From positions 1 through 64,000 of the forward strand of contig JAUWLW010000004.1 in the NCBI GenBank assembly GCA_030613505.1: a stretch of 64,000 nt of DNA. Reading direction: 5' to 3'. Source of the DNA: Candidatus Zixiibacteriota bacterium (GTDB lineage: Bacteria; RBG-13-66-14; B26-G2; WVWN01). Below are positions 16,666 through 25,515 of the stretch, in pieces; the first letter of the stretch is position 1; the number at the start of each line of letters is the position of its first letter. The notes below the pieces were generated by a model. It was not told the origin of the DNA. It saw only the letters and a program-made list of their open reading frames with translations, and made no database searches. The translations under genes were made by a program, and so were the position numbers.

Positions 16666-17274
16666 GTGGAGGACCAACTAGCCAGACTCGACCGCGATAA
16701 GGCGGTCGTAATATTCGGCGGGACGTTCGACCCGCCTCACCTCGGCCACCTCGTCGTGGCCGACGATGTTTATTATCGGCTGGCGCCGGCCGCAATATTA
16801 TTCATTCCGGCGGCTACGCCTCCCCACAAGCAAGGCGAACGCCACACCCCGGCCGAGACGCGGCTACATATGGTACGCTTGGCCGTGGCGGGAGACCGCC
16901 GTTTCGTGGCGTCGTCGTTGGAAGTAGAACGCGGCGGCGTCTCGTATACCGTGGATACGGCGGCGGCTTTGCGCGACGCGGGTTTTTCCAGGATAACCGT
17001 CGCGGTGGGTGCCGATAACCTCGTCGAGGTTCCGACCTGGAAGGATTGGCGACGGTTGCTCGAGGAGGTAAGGCTGGTGGCGTTGACGCGCCCGGGCTAC
17101 GACCTGGGCGACGCCCCGGCCGAACTCGACGGCCGGTTCGAGCCGCTGGAGGTTGCGCCCATCCCCGTTTCATCCACTATGGTGCGAGGCCGCGTTCGCG
17201 CCGGCGAGCCGTTCCGATACCTCGTGCCGCCGGCGGTTTTCGATTTCATTTTATCTTCCCGAATCTACCGATGA
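16666..17274 (+). CDS. nadD: Nicotinate-nucleotide adenylyltransferase
   Basis: 202 residues from GTG 16666. FGGTFDPPHLGHL is the nucleotidyltransferase T/HxGH signature, and the C-terminal ISSTMVRGRVRAG-like motif (here PVSSTMVRGRVRAG) is the second catalytic block. The enzyme adenylates nicotinate mononucleotide in NAD synthesis. The stop overlaps the start of the HD gene (ATGA), the classic nadD-yqeK pairing. Ribosomal silencing factor rsfS, which often completes this trio, is instead at 40077-40484. Confidence 0.93.
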   Translation: MEDQLARLDRDKAVVIFGGTFDPPHLGHLVVADDVYYRLAPAAILFIPAATPPHKQGERHTPAETRLHMVRLAVAGDRRFVASSLEVERGGVSYTVDTAAALRDAGFSRITVAVGADNLVEVPTWKDWRRLLEEVRLVALTRPGYDLGDAPAELDGRFEPLEVAPIPVSSTMVRGRVRAGEPFRYLVPPAVFDFILSSRIYR

Positions 17275-17912
17275 GCGCCGCGCCTGATTTCGACGGCCTC
17301 GTGGCGGCATTACGCGGAGCCGACGATTTGAGCTCGGTTTTGGGGACGATTATGCCGCCCGGCAGGTGGCGGCACAGCGACGCGGCGTCGCGCCTCGCAG
17401 CGGAATTAGCAGCGCAGTACCGTTACCCGGCGGCGGACGTAGCCCGGCGGGCCGCGCTCCTCCACGACGTCGGCCGGACGTTGACGACCTCGGCCTTGGC
17501 GGCGATCGTCGATTGGCGCGGGTGGCCCCCCGACGAAGATGAACGTGCGGTGGGGCCGGGTTTGATGCACGGGCCGGCGGGGGCCGCGGTAGCCGCCGCG
17601 GTGGGCCTGGCGGGGGAAGGTGCTGCGGCCATCCGCTACCACGTCACGGGCCGAGCGGATCTTTCTTTGTTGGATAAAATAATAATGGCCGCGGACGCCG
17701 CCGAGGAAACGCGGCGATATCCGTGGGCGGCTACGGCGCGGCGGGCGTTGCAGGAATCGCTCGATCTCGCGGTCGCTTTTTGGATAACGCTTAAAGCGGA
17801 GCAGGTTCGCGCCGCGGGCCGTAAGCTCCATCCGCGCGCGAGCCAAACGCTGGCCTCCCTAGGCTCGAGAATAGCCGCCGAGGCGCGGCGGCTCGTTACC
17901 CCTTTTCTGTAG
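17271..17912 (+). CDS. yqeK: YqeK-like HD-domain phosphohydrolase
   Basis: 213 residues from ATG 17271, which overlaps the nadD stop. Motifs: HSDAASRLAAELA (first His), LLHDVGR (HD pair), then RYHVTG-like AIRYHVTGRADL and ADAAEETRRY, in the order of the YqeK family, whose characterised members cut diadenosine tetraphosphate symmetrically to ADP. Adjacency to nadD is the strongest support. A longer frame starts inside nadD but would have a large out-of-family extension. It converges with the flippase gene 6 bp away. Confidence 0.85.
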   Translation: MSAAPDFDGLVAALRGADDLSSVLGTIMPPGRWRHSDAASRLAAELAAQYRYPAADVARRAALLHDVGRTLTTSALAAIVDWRGWPPDEDERAVGPGLMHGPAGAAVAAAVGLAGEGAAAIRYHVTGRADLSLLDKIIMAADAAEETRRYPWAATARRALQESLDLAVAFWITLKAEQVRAAGRKLHPRASQTLASLGSRIAAEARRLVTPFL

Positions 17913-17918
17913 GGTTGT

Positions 17919-19373
17919 TTATCGGTCGCGCGGACGCCGGCGCAACAAGAAGGCGACGTCGTCGGCGCGGACCGCGCCCGTTAAGAACGCACAGCCGACG
18001 TAGATGACGGCGAGGGTCGGAACCTCGGCGTAGAGAGGCAGCGCGCGCGTGACGTACGTCGCCAACGCCATAGCGGCCGCGGCCGGTACGACCCGGGCGA
18101 GGGTATTAAAGAGGCCGAGACGGCCGAGCCAAAGGCGCAGTAGCGCCAGGCGGGCGACGCCTTGGGTGGATTCCGTGGCGAGGAAGGCCGCCGCGGCCCC
18201 GAGCGGTCCCCACAACGGGATAAGGACGAGGTTGGCGGCGACGTTTACGGCTGCGCCGCCGGCCGCCACCGCGGTGTTAGCGCGCTCCCGTCGCAAGGCG
18301 TTTAGGGTTACCGCCGCCGGGTAGGAGGCGAAGACGAAAGGTAGCGTCAGCGCCAGGACGGCGAGGAGGCGCGCGGCCTCCCCGTACCCGGCGCCGTATG
18401 CGAGGTCGACGATTGCGCCGGCGCGCAGGAATATATAAACCGCCGCTGGGAAGGATAGCAATGCGAGGTAGCGGATCGACCGGGCTGCGACCTTGCCGGG
18501 GTCGCCGTCGGCGCCGGCCGCAAGTCGCGAGAGGTACGGGTAGAGGGCTTGCGTGAGCGCCGACGGGATGAAACACAAGAACGTAACGAGCTTGGCCGCC
18601 GCGGCGTAAACGCCGGTGGCGGCGTCGCCTGCGAAGAAGGATAGAAGGGAGTAGTGGAGCTGCATGTAAATAGTGATGAAGATGCCGTTGAGGCCGAAAG
18701 GTAGGCTCCGCCAGAGTAGGGTAGGGAAGGCTCGAGCCGGCGGCCGCGTGAAGCGTATGCCGAGGCGCCGCCGCACCCAAAAGAAAGCGAACGCTGCGAC
18801 CAGCGTCTCGACTGCCAAGAACCCCCACAGTATGCCGCGCGCGCCGAAGCCGGCGAGCGCTGCGCCGATGCCGACGACGGCGTTCAACGTAACCCGTAAG
18901 ACCCCCAATACCAACACATACGACATCCGCTCGTACGCGTAGAAGAAAGCCCCCACGACGGTTTCCACGCCGGCGACGAAGCTCGTCGTGAGCGCCGCGG
19001 CCAGGACGAGCTCCTGTACCGCGGTGGGCTTTCCGCTTACGCCTATGGTAACCGCCGTCGCCGCCACAACCAGGACACCCATGACGAGTTTAACGGCGAA
19101 GGCCACGGTGAAGTAGAGCGGGCCGTCGTCCTTGTTGACGGCGATCTGGCGGATGATGAGGTCGTTAAGGCCGAGGTGCACCGCCACCGAGAAGAGCGTC
19201 GCGTACGAGAGCGCGAAGGCGTACCGCCCCAGCTCCTCCGCGCCGAGGACGCGGGCGATAACGAAAAATATCGCCATGTTGAGGATGATGCGGTAGGCGT
19301 TCGTCGCCAGTAGATACGCGGCGTTAGCGGCGACTCTTTTGGCGCCGGTTCCGTTTTCGTCGGGTTCTTCCAT
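17919..19373 (-). CDS. Oligosaccharide flippase (Wzx/MATE-like, polysaccharide export)
   Basis: 484 residues with about 12-14 hydrophobic helices, opening with the family-typical NAAYLLATNAYRIILNMAIFF-type first helix and FVIARVLGAEELGRYAFA. Such proteins flip undecaprenol-linked sugars to the outer face of the inner membrane. No glycosyltransferases adjoin it here; candidates lie at 33.7 and 42.8 kb. The C-terminus is Arg-rich (RRRPRDR). It is separated from tldE by a terminator, so it is likely expressed on its own. Confidence 0.87.
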   Translation of the reverse strand: MEEPDENGTGAKRVAANAAYLLATNAYRIILNMAIFFVIARVLGAEELGRYAFALSYATLFSVAVHLGLNDLIIRQIAVNKDDGPLYFTVAFAVKLVMGVLVVAATAVTIGVSGKPTAVQELVLAAALTTSFVAGVETVVGAFFYAYERMSYVLVLGVLRVTLNAVVGIGAALAGFGARGILWGFLAVETLVAAFAFFWVRRRLGIRFTRPPARAFPTLLWRSLPFGLNGIFITIYMQLHYSLLSFFAGDAATGVYAAAAKLVTFLCFIPSALTQALYPYLSRLAAGADGDPGKVAARSIRYLALLSFPAAVYIFLRAGAIVDLAYGAGYGEAARLLAVLALTLPFVFASYPAAVTLNALRRERANTAVAAGGAAVNVAANLVLIPLWGPLGAAAAFLATESTQGVARLALLRLWLGRLGLFNTLARVVPAAAAMALATYVTRALPLYAEVPTLAVIYVGCAFLTGAVRADDVAFLLRRRPRDR

Positions 19374-19383
19374 TTTAACGTTA

Positions 19384-19408
19384 CAAAAGCGCCACCCGGA
19401 AGGGTGGC
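19384..19408 (-). terminator. Intrinsic terminator after tldE
   Basis: Reverse strand hairpin GCCACCC-TTCC-GGGTGGC followed by GCTTTTGT. It ends the long minus-strand block that begins at folK. Confidence 0.75.
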
Positions 19409-19429
19409 ACGGGGCGACGGCGAGGCCGG

Positions 19430-20743
19430 TTAGCCTTTCGCCGTTATCGTCTGGTCGGCGACGACGACCGTGGGCGCCATGTAACGGCCCTCGGAACGGC
19501 GGGTATCGCTGGAGATCGCGCGGAGCCGCCGACCTAACATTTCGAAAACGTTCCCGCCGAAGATGCAGTCCTTAACGCGTCCTACGATCTCGCCGTTTTC
19601 TATTTTTAGCGCGTACGCGGCGGCGGCGCTTAGTTCGCCGCTGCGGACGTTGCCCATGGAGCCGCCCGCGGCGTGCAGTAACAGGAGCCCTATTTTCGTG
19701 TCCGCTATAAGTTGGGCCGAGGTATTTTCGCCGGGTTCGACTATAACGTTCGAGGCGCCCGGGCTGGGCGGCTGCGTCAGCGTGCGGCGGGCGTGGCCGG
19801 TGGAAGCGGTACCCAGCCGCCACGCCGTCGCAAGGTCCGTCAAGTACGACTTAAGTACGCCCTTCTCTATGACGGCCGTACGCCGGGCGGGCGTGCCCTC
19901 GCCGTCGAAAGAGCCTGCCATAAAGCCGAAGCCGTCCGTGGCGTCGTCGATCATCGTAAAACGCGGGTCTGCGACCTCTTCGCCGAGGCGCCCGGCGAGC
20001 GCCGACGAGTCGTCGGCGACGTACGCGCCGTTGACACAGGTGACTACCGGAAAAAGCAAAGTCGGTACTTCCGCCGGGTCGAATATCAGGTCCATCTTTC
20101 CTGTCGGTACGTCTACTATATCGTCCGCCCATTTAAGCGTTTCCAGCAGGCGTCGCACGATCGCCATCTCGTCGAAGTCGCGCGCTACCGAGGCGTCGTA
20201 GTCGTAGTGGTAGAATATATCGTCTTCGGCTGTGCGCCGTACGATTGCGGCGAAGTCGTAGCCGGTTCTGTCTTGGGAGCGGTCCAGGCCGGCCGTATTG
20301 GCGATTCGCGTCCGGCCGACGGTACGGTCTACCTCGACGTCTACGACGTAACGGCTGTCGGCGCTCATTATCATTTCTAACGCTTGTTCGCCCAGCGCGA
20401 CCATGGCCTCGGGCGAGATCTTCGCCGCGGCGTCGTCGAACGTCTTAACGTCGCCGTATTCGGCCGTGCCGTCCGGGAGCTCGTATTCGGCTTTCCGGCC
20501 GAACTTCGCCGCGGCCAGCGCCCCTTCTACGAGGTCATTGATGTCGCCGAGGTCGGTGGTGCTGGCGTAGCCGACCCGGCCGCCGGCGAAGGCGCGTAGT
20601 CCGGCGCCTCGGCCGTCGATTACCGCCGCCTGGTGCAGCTCGCCGGCCTTGAATTTCACGCTGGTGGTCTCGTATTCGCTGAAGATTACTTCAGCTTTAT
20701 CGGCTTTGCGGCCGGCGCGTTCCAATATCTCTTCGACGACCAC
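19430..20743 (-). CDS. tldE: TldE/PmbA-family protease subunit
   Basis: 437 residues from GTG 20743, chosen because AGGAGG lies 9 nt upstream and the start is 2 nt after the tldD stop; a longer frame would overlap tldD. Features: AGELHQAAVIDGRGAGLRAF near the N-terminus and RTLTQPPSPGASNVIVEPG plus MLHAAGGSMGNVRSGELS-like C-terminal blocks of TldE. TldE lacks the metal site and forms a heterodimer with TldD that degrades unfolded peptides; in some bacteria the pair matures modified peptides. Confidence 0.9.
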   Translation of the reverse strand: MVVEEILERAGRKADKAEVIFSEYETTSVKFKAGELHQAAVIDGRGAGLRAFAGGRVGYASTTDLGDINDLVEGALAAAKFGRKAEYELPDGTAEYGDVKTFDDAAAKISPEAMVALGEQALEMIMSADSRYVVDVEVDRTVGRTRIANTAGLDRSQDRTGYDFAAIVRRTAEDDIFYHYDYDASVARDFDEMAIVRRLLETLKWADDIVDVPTGKMDLIFDPAEVPTLLFPVVTCVNGAYVADDSSALAGRLGEEVADPRFTMIDDATDGFGFMAGSFDGEGTPARRTAVIEKGVLKSYLTDLATAWRLGTASTGHARRTLTQPPSPGASNVIVEPGENTSAQLIADTKIGLLLLHAAGGSMGNVRSGELSAAAAYALKIENGEIVGRVKDCIFGGNVFEMLGRRLRAISSDTRRSEGRYMAPTVVVADQTITAKG

Positions 20744-20745
20744 CC

Positions 20746-22107
20746 TTATCGCCCTCCTATCTGGACGTTTTTGACAAGCATGTGCGGGCCGCCGCACGAG
20801 ACGGGCAGCGGCGATTGGCCCCCTTTACCGCAGCCGCCCATTCCTTCTTCCGGCATCACGAAATCGTTCGCTACGGCGACGATGTTCTCTAACGTCCGGA
20901 AGAGATTGCCCTGGAGCTTGAGGTCGCGGAGGTGTTTCGTCAACTTGCCGTTTTCTATTAAAAAGCCGTCTTCGGCGGTGAAAGTGAAGGTCTCGCCGCC
21001 GGTACCGCCTTTCGCCCGCCGGGCGTATATCCCTCGCGGTACCGACGCCACCATTTCGTCGAAGCTTATGTCGCCCGGTTCGATATAGGTGGACGTCATC
21101 CGCACCAGCGGCGGGTGGCGGTAGTCGAGCGCCCGGGCGTTGCCCGTAGGCTCGACCGCCATACGGGTCGCCGTCTCGCGGTCGTGCAGTAGGCCCGTCA
21201 ATACGCCTTCCTTGATGAGGTATTTTTTCCGGCCGCGGAGTCCCTCGTCGTCGTACGGGACGTAGCCGTTGTGGCCTTCGTAGGTGGCGTCGTCGACGAT
21301 GGACAGGATCTCCGAGCCGAAGCGGCGCCCGAGCGTCATTATCTCGCGCAGCTTTTCGTCCTGGGCGGCGTCGTCGGCTTCCGCGGTATGGCCGAAAGCT
21401 TCGTGGGCGAAGATGCCCGTTAGTACCGGGTCGGCGACGACGTCGTACGTACCGCCGGTTACCGGTTCCGCGTCGAGTAAGCTCGCCGCGCGCACGGCGA
21501 GCTCTTCCACTTCCGCTTCGCGGCCCAGTACGTGGTCGAAGCCTATTATGCCGCCGTAGTTGTTGATAGCCATTTGCACCACGCCACCCTCGCTAGCGAG
21601 AGGCCTGAGCGAGAGGCCGAGGCGCGGCGTCTTTACCGATACCGCCGTCCCCTCGGTGTTGACGAAGACGCGGTAATCGTGGGAGTCGCGGTACCGCGTA
21701 TCGGTGGACGGTATGCGGTCGTGGCCCAACAGGATGTCGTTATACTTACTGACGACGGCGACCTTTTCGTCCAGGTCGACGCGGTGCGCCGGCCGCGGTA
21801 CGTCGATCTCGACGTCGTCGACGTTGACTTCCGCCGGCGCGAACCCGCCGAAGCTCCCGGCTTTGACCTTCGCCAAGCTCACGGCCTTTTCGAGGTACTC
21901 GGCCGCGCGATCGAGATCTTCGAACGACGCGACGCCGAACTGGCCGTTTACCAGCGCTCGTACGAAGCCGCCGCGGGCGCTGTTTAAAGCTACGTCCTTC
22001 AAACCGTCGCCGTCGAAGACGAGCAGCGTAGAGGTAAATTCCTGGTACCGGAACTCGGCGTAGTCGCACGGCGCGTTAGCCAATACGTTCTGCAAATACG
22101 ATTTCAT
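20746..22107 (-). CDS. tldD: TldD metalloprotease subunit
   Basis: 453 residues. It carries the zinc motif HEAFGH (in GIFAHEAFGHTAEADD) and the closing CGKGGQSPLPVSCGGP, where the second Cys is a family metal-site candidate. TldD is the catalytic half of the TldD-TldE protease. Most of its characterised substrates are small natural peptides such as microcin B17 precursor and CcdA antitoxin. No precursor peptide gene is visible nearby, so housekeeping peptide clearance is as likely. It is preceded by a lipoprotein gene 6 bp upstream. Confidence 0.93.
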   Translation of the reverse strand: MKSYLQNVLANAPCDYAEFRYQEFTSTLLVFDGDGLKDVALNSARGGFVRALVNGQFGVASFEDLDRAAEYLEKAVSLAKVKAGSFGGFAPAEVNVDDVEIDVPRPAHRVDLDEKVAVVSKYNDILLGHDRIPSTDTRYRDSHDYRVFVNTEGTAVSVKTPRLGLSLRPLASEGGVVQMAINNYGGIIGFDHVLGREAEVEELAVRAASLLDAEPVTGGTYDVVADPVLTGIFAHEAFGHTAEADDAAQDEKLREIMTLGRRFGSEILSIVDDATYEGHNGYVPYDDEGLRGRKKYLIKEGVLTGLLHDRETATRMAVEPTGNARALDYRHPPLVRMTSTYIEPGDISFDEMVASVPRGIYARRAKGGTGGETFTFTAEDGFLIENGKLTKHLRDLKLQGNLFRTLENIVAVANDFVMPEEGMGGCGKGGQSPLPVSCGGPHMLVKNVQIGGR

Positions 22108-22113
22108 GCGCGG

Positions 22114-22494
22114 TCAGTTCTCCTCGCCCGGGGTGGCTTCTTCGTCGTCGGGGGGCGTATATTCCCAAAGGTGTGCGTCGATGAACTCACGGAGATTCCG
22201 GCGATATGTTTCGTTTCCCGGGTCCAGCTGCGCTGCTTTGCGGTATTTGTCATACGCCTCTTCCAACTTGCCTTGGGCTTCCAACGCCACGGCCAGGTTG
22301 TTGTGTAGGCGCGCGTCGTCGGGGTCTTCGGCCAACGCTTGGCGGAGGCGGTACTCCGCCTCGCGCCAGAGTCCCTCTTCCTGGGCGCGAATGGCGAAGC
22401 GGTTATAGTCGCTCGTCGTTACGAGCCACGGCGACTTGCAGCTCGCCGCGGCGACGACGAATATCGCCGCTAACGTTAAATAAGCTCGTCTCAT
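22114..22494 (-). CDS. Small TPR lipoprotein
   Basis: 126 residues from ATG 22494, which gives a clean lipoprotein signal (LTLAAIFVVAAASC). Two or three tetratricopeptide repeats follow (AIRAQEEGLWREAEYRLRQAL, ARLHNNLAVALEAQGKLEEAYDKYRKA), then an acidic tail. TPR lipoproteins often scaffold envelope complexes; no specific partner can be named. It overlaps the end of nothing but starts within 30 bp of amrS and leads into tldD. Confidence 0.78.
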   Translation of the reverse strand: MRRAYLTLAAIFVVAAASCKSPWLVTTSDYNRFAIRAQEEGLWREAEYRLRQALAEDPDDARLHNNLAVALEAQGKLEEAYDKYRKAAQLDPGNETYRRNLREFIDAHLWEYTPPDDEEATPGEEN

Positions 22495-22522
22495 ATATAC
22501 CCGACGCGGCCGAGCGTCGCAA

Positions 22523-23527
22523 CTATAATACAATCTCGCTGGGCCGGCCGCAATTGTTACATTTCCCGTCTTTTAGGCCTACGACCTCGGCGCTGTAACC
22601 TCGGCGGTTGACGAGGAGGTTTCCGCACTGGGGGCAACTCGTGTCGGTCCCGCCTATCCCGGCGACGTTGCCCAGGTATACGTAGTAGAGGTCGCGGTCG
22701 GCTATTTCCTTGGCGCGGAGGAGGTGGTGGGTCGGCGTGGGCGGTGCGTCCATTTTGAAGTGGGGGAAGTAACGCGAGAAATGTACCGGCGTATCGCGCC
22801 CCAGGTTCTCGAGTACCCACTTGACGAACGCCGCGACTTCGTCTTCGCCGTCGTTCAGATCCGGTACGAGGAGGTGGGTGATTTCCAAGTGAAGGTGTTC
22901 TTTGAAGATAGCGGCGGTGCGCAAAACCGGCTCCAGCCTTCCGCCGCAGTAGTCGCGGTAGAATTCGTCCGACAGCGATTTGATGTCGACGTTCGCGGCG
23001 TCGAGGTACGCGGCTATCTCGCGGGCGGGCTCTTCTTCCAGGAAACCGTTGGTAACGGCGACGTTATACAGGCCGCGGTCGCGCGCCGCCAGGCAGGAGT
23101 CGCGGACGTACTCCCACCAGACGAGCGGTTCGGTGTAGGTGTACGCGATTCCGGGCGAGTCGTGGGCCGCGGCCAGCTGGGCCAACGCCTCCGCGGAGAG
23201 ATAATGGGTCGCCGTTTTATCCTGGGATATCTGGAAGTTCTGGCAGCCGCGGCAACGCAGGTTGCAGCCGTTGGGGCCGGTCGACAACACGTAGTCGCCG
23301 GGGTGGAAGTGGTAGATAGGTTTTTTTTCGATGGGGTCGATGGCGGTCGAGACGAGTTCGCCGTAGGCCGCGGCGTAGAGCGAGCCTCCCCGGTTTTCGC
23401 GCAAGTTGCACTCGCCCCTGTCGCCATCGCATATCACGCAACGTTGGGGGCAGAGGTCGCATTCTACGCGACCGTCGCTCACGGCGTGCCAATACGACGC
23501 CTCGACCTCTTGCCGGTTTAGGTTCAT
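22523..23527 (-). CDS. amrS: AmmeMemoRadiSam system radical SAM enzyme
   Basis: 334 residues from ATG 23527, which overlaps the previous stop (ATGA). N-terminal EASYWHAVSDGRVECDLCPQRC, then IDPIEKKPIYHF, the radical SAM motif CNLRCRGC, AYTYTEPLVWWEY, NVDIKSLSDEFYRDYCGG and a C-terminal pair of CXXC motifs (CPQCGN, CNNCGR) that may bind metal. In many genomes the gene travels with AMMECR1 and Memo genes, which are not in the window. A paralogue is at 1-788. Substrate unknown; the family is related to pyruvate formate-lyase activases. Confidence 0.92.
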   Translation of the reverse strand: MNLNRQEVEASYWHAVSDGRVECDLCPQRCVICDGDRGECNLRENRGGSLYAAAYGELVSTAIDPIEKKPIYHFHPGDYVLSTGPNGCNLRCRGCQNFQISQDKTATHYLSAEALAQLAAAHDSPGIAYTYTEPLVWWEYVRDSCLAARDRGLYNVAVTNGFLEEEPAREIAAYLDAANVDIKSLSDEFYRDYCGGRLEPVLRTAAIFKEHLHLEITHLLVPDLNDGEDEVAAFVKWVLENLGRDTPVHFSRYFPHFKMDAPPTPTHHLLRAKEIADRDLYYVYLGNVAGIGGTDTSCPQCGNLLVNRRGYSAEVVGLKDGKCNNCGRPSEIVL

Positions 23528-24024
23528 TTCGTCAACGTCTCGTAGTAAGGTTGGGCCCAACCTTTGCGCTCCGGGTCGAGCATGTTCGCGAACGCCCGTT
23601 CCGCTTCTTTTTTAGCGTGCGCCGTCTCTTCGTTCATATCGCCCGCGCCTTCGCCGCCGTACAGGGCTTGGATGCGGGAGTACGTTTTATAAACGGAGTA
23701 CCATAAGAGGAAGGCTACGAAGTTATCGCCCCGGTTGGTGAAGTACGGGGCGTATTGTTGCGCCGAGGCGATTTTAGTGTTGGCCGCCAGCGCTTCGATC
23801 GCTCGCTCCTGGACGTCGTCCGACGCGTCGCCTATCGCGGTCGCCAGCGCCTCGATCTCGTCCTCCGACAATCCTTTGGCCGCGGCCTTCGCTAGTAGCT
23901 CTTGGGCCGCCCGGGCCCTCTTCTCGGCGTCTTTGCTGTCGAGCTCTTCGGCCCAATTTTTGGCCCCCGCCCAAGTCGCCGCGAGGGCGACGAGCGTGAG
24001 TACGACGATAATATAGTTTCTCAT
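23524..24024 (-). CDS. Exported helical protein of unknown function
   Basis: 166 residues with a signal peptide (MRNYIIVVLTLVALAATWAGA). The mature part is helical and Ala/Glu/Lys-rich (LDSKDAEKRARAAQELLAKAAAKGLSEDEIEALATAIG, DVQERAIEALAAN), which reads like one or two HEAT-type helical repeats, followed by a more aromatic half (YFTNRGDNFVAFLLWYSVYKTY). No family recognised. It lies between hslU and amrS, with a 45-bp gap upstream, the largest gap in the long operon. Confidence 0.65.
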   Translation of the reverse strand: MRNYIIVVLTLVALAATWAGAKNWAEELDSKDAEKRARAAQELLAKAAAKGLSEDEIEALATAIGDASDDVQERAIEALAANTKIASAQQYAPYFTNRGDNFVAFLLWYSVYKTYSRIQALYGGEGAGDMNEETAHAKKEAERAFANMLDPERKGWAQPYYETLTK

Positions 24025-24069
24025 TCCGTGACTCCCGAACAGTTTATAACGGGGGTTCCATTTCGCCGT

Positions 24070-25509
24070 CTAGAGGATGTACTTGGCGAGGTCTTCGTCG
24101 CCCGCCAGCGCCGCGAGCTTCCGGTCGACGTACTCCTCGTCTATCGTGATGCTTAGGACCTTCTTTTCGGGGGCGTCGAAGGATAGGTCCTCCAAGAGCG
24201 TCTCCATTACGGTGTGGAGCCGGCGCGCGCCGATATTCTCCAACTTCTCGTTAAGCGTTTGCGAGATCTCCGCTATCTTGCGTAGAGCTGCGTCCTCAAA
24301 ATGCAAGTCGACGCCCTCAGTCGAAAGCAGCGCGCGGTATTGTTTCACGAGGGCGGTTTTAGGTTGCGTGAGGATCTTGTAGAAGTCCTCGGCCGTCAAG
24401 TTCTTGAGTTCGACGCGTATAGGGAAACGTCCCTGGAGTTCCGGTATGAGGTCCGACGGCTTGGCCACGTGGAAGGCGCCGGCGGCGATGAAGAGGGTGT
24501 GATCGGTACGCACCATTCCGTACTTGGTGTTTACGGAGCAACCCTCGACGATGGGCAACAGGTCGCGCTGTACGCCTTCGCGGGATACGTCGGGGCCGGC
24601 GACGGCCTTAGGTCCCACGATTTTATCGAGTTCGTCTACGAAGACGATCCCCGACTGTTCCATGCGCTCGAGGCCGAGGTTGACGGCTTTATCCATATCG
24701 ACTAATTTGGCTGCCTCTTCCTCGGTTAGCATATCCAACGCCTCGGCTGTGGTCACCTTGCGGGTGGCGGTTTTTTTAGGCAGGAATTGGTTGAATATTT
24801 CGCCGAGGTTCATGTCCATCTCTTCGAAGCCCTGGCCGGTGAAGACTTCGACGGTGGGCGATATTTTGGCCTCGACTTCGATTTCGACGGTCCGGTCGTC
24901 GAGCTCGCCGTCGCGCAGCTTCTGTCTAAGAACTTCGCGGGCGCGTTCATACTTGCGCCGCTCGGCTTCTTTTTTTTGCTCGAGTTCGGGGGAGGGCCCT
25001 ACCGGGATCGCCGCGGCGCGTGCCGCCGTGCCCCGCGTCTCCATCGCCGAGCCGGGTTCGCCCGCGACTACGGGCGGCGGCAGCAGTATGTCGAGCAGGC
25101 GTTCTTCGGAGAGCTCCGCGGCCCGCTCTTCCACTTCGGCCATGAACTCCTCCCGCACGGCGGCCACGGCGACGTCGGCCAGGTCGCGGATAATGGCGTC
25201 GACGTCGCGGCCGACGTACCCCACTTCGGTGAACTTCGACGCCTCGACCTTGACGAACGGCGCGTTGGCCAGGCGCGCCAGCCGCCGTGCGATCTCGGTT
25301 TTACCTACGCCGGTGGGCCCTATCATGATGATGTTTTTGGGGGCGATGTCTTCGGCGATCTCGGGGGGAAGTTGGCGCCGGCGCCAACGGTTACGCAACG
25401 CTATGGCCACCGCTTTTTTAGCGGCATCCTGCCCCACGACGTATTTGTCGAGTTCTTCGACGATTTGGCGTGGCGTCAGTTCTCGCGTCTCTCTACGGGC
25501 TGCCTTCAT
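24070..25509 (-). CDS. hslU: HslU (ClpY) ATPase of the HslUV protease
   Basis: 479 residues. [17 protein letters not shown] opens the AAA+ domain; GPTGVGKTE is Walker [11 protein letters not shown]alker [13 protein letters not shown] the pore loop region (GYVG motif), and the protein ends DLAKYIL, the C-terminal tail that docks into HslV. The acidic/charged I-domain occupies about residues 110-230. HslV, the protease partner normally encoded immediately upstream, is absent; the upstream gene here is an outer-membrane barrel. HslV must be elsewhere or missing. Confidence 0.95.
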   Translation of the reverse strand: MKAARRETRELTPRQIVEELDKYVVGQDAAKKAVAIALRNRWRRRQLPPEIAEDIAPKNIIMIGPTGVGKTEIARRLARLANAPFVKVEASKFTEVGYVGRDVDAIIRDLADVAVAAVREEFMAEVEERAAELSEERLLDILLPPPVVAGEPGSAMETRGTAARAAAIPVGPSPELEQKKEAERRKYERAREVLRQKLRDGELDDRTVEIEVEAKISPTVEVFTGQGFEEMDMNLGEIFNQFLPKKTATRKVTTAEALDMLTEEEAAKLVDMDKAVNLGLERMEQSGIVFVDELDKIVGPKAVAGPDVSREGVQRDLLPIVEGCSVNTKYGMVRTDHTLFIAAGAFHVAKPSDLIPELQGRFPIRVELKNLTAEDFYKILTQPKTALVKQYRALLSTEGVDLHFEDAALRKIAEISQTLNEKLENIGARRLHTVMETLLEDLSFDAPEKKVLSITIDEEYVDRKLAALAGDEDLAKYIL

Positions 25510-25515
25510 CTCGGT

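Noticed and set aside
17046..17270. Upstream extension of the HD-domain gene into nadD
   Set aside because: The extension is an out-of-frame reading of nadD; the ATGA overlap start at 17271 matches the family length.
22488..22524. TTGCGA-17-TATATA promoter-like sequence (minus) before the small TPR lipoprotein
   Set aside because: The -10 overlaps the ATG, so the transcript would start inside the gene; likely chance or it would imply a different start for which none fits.
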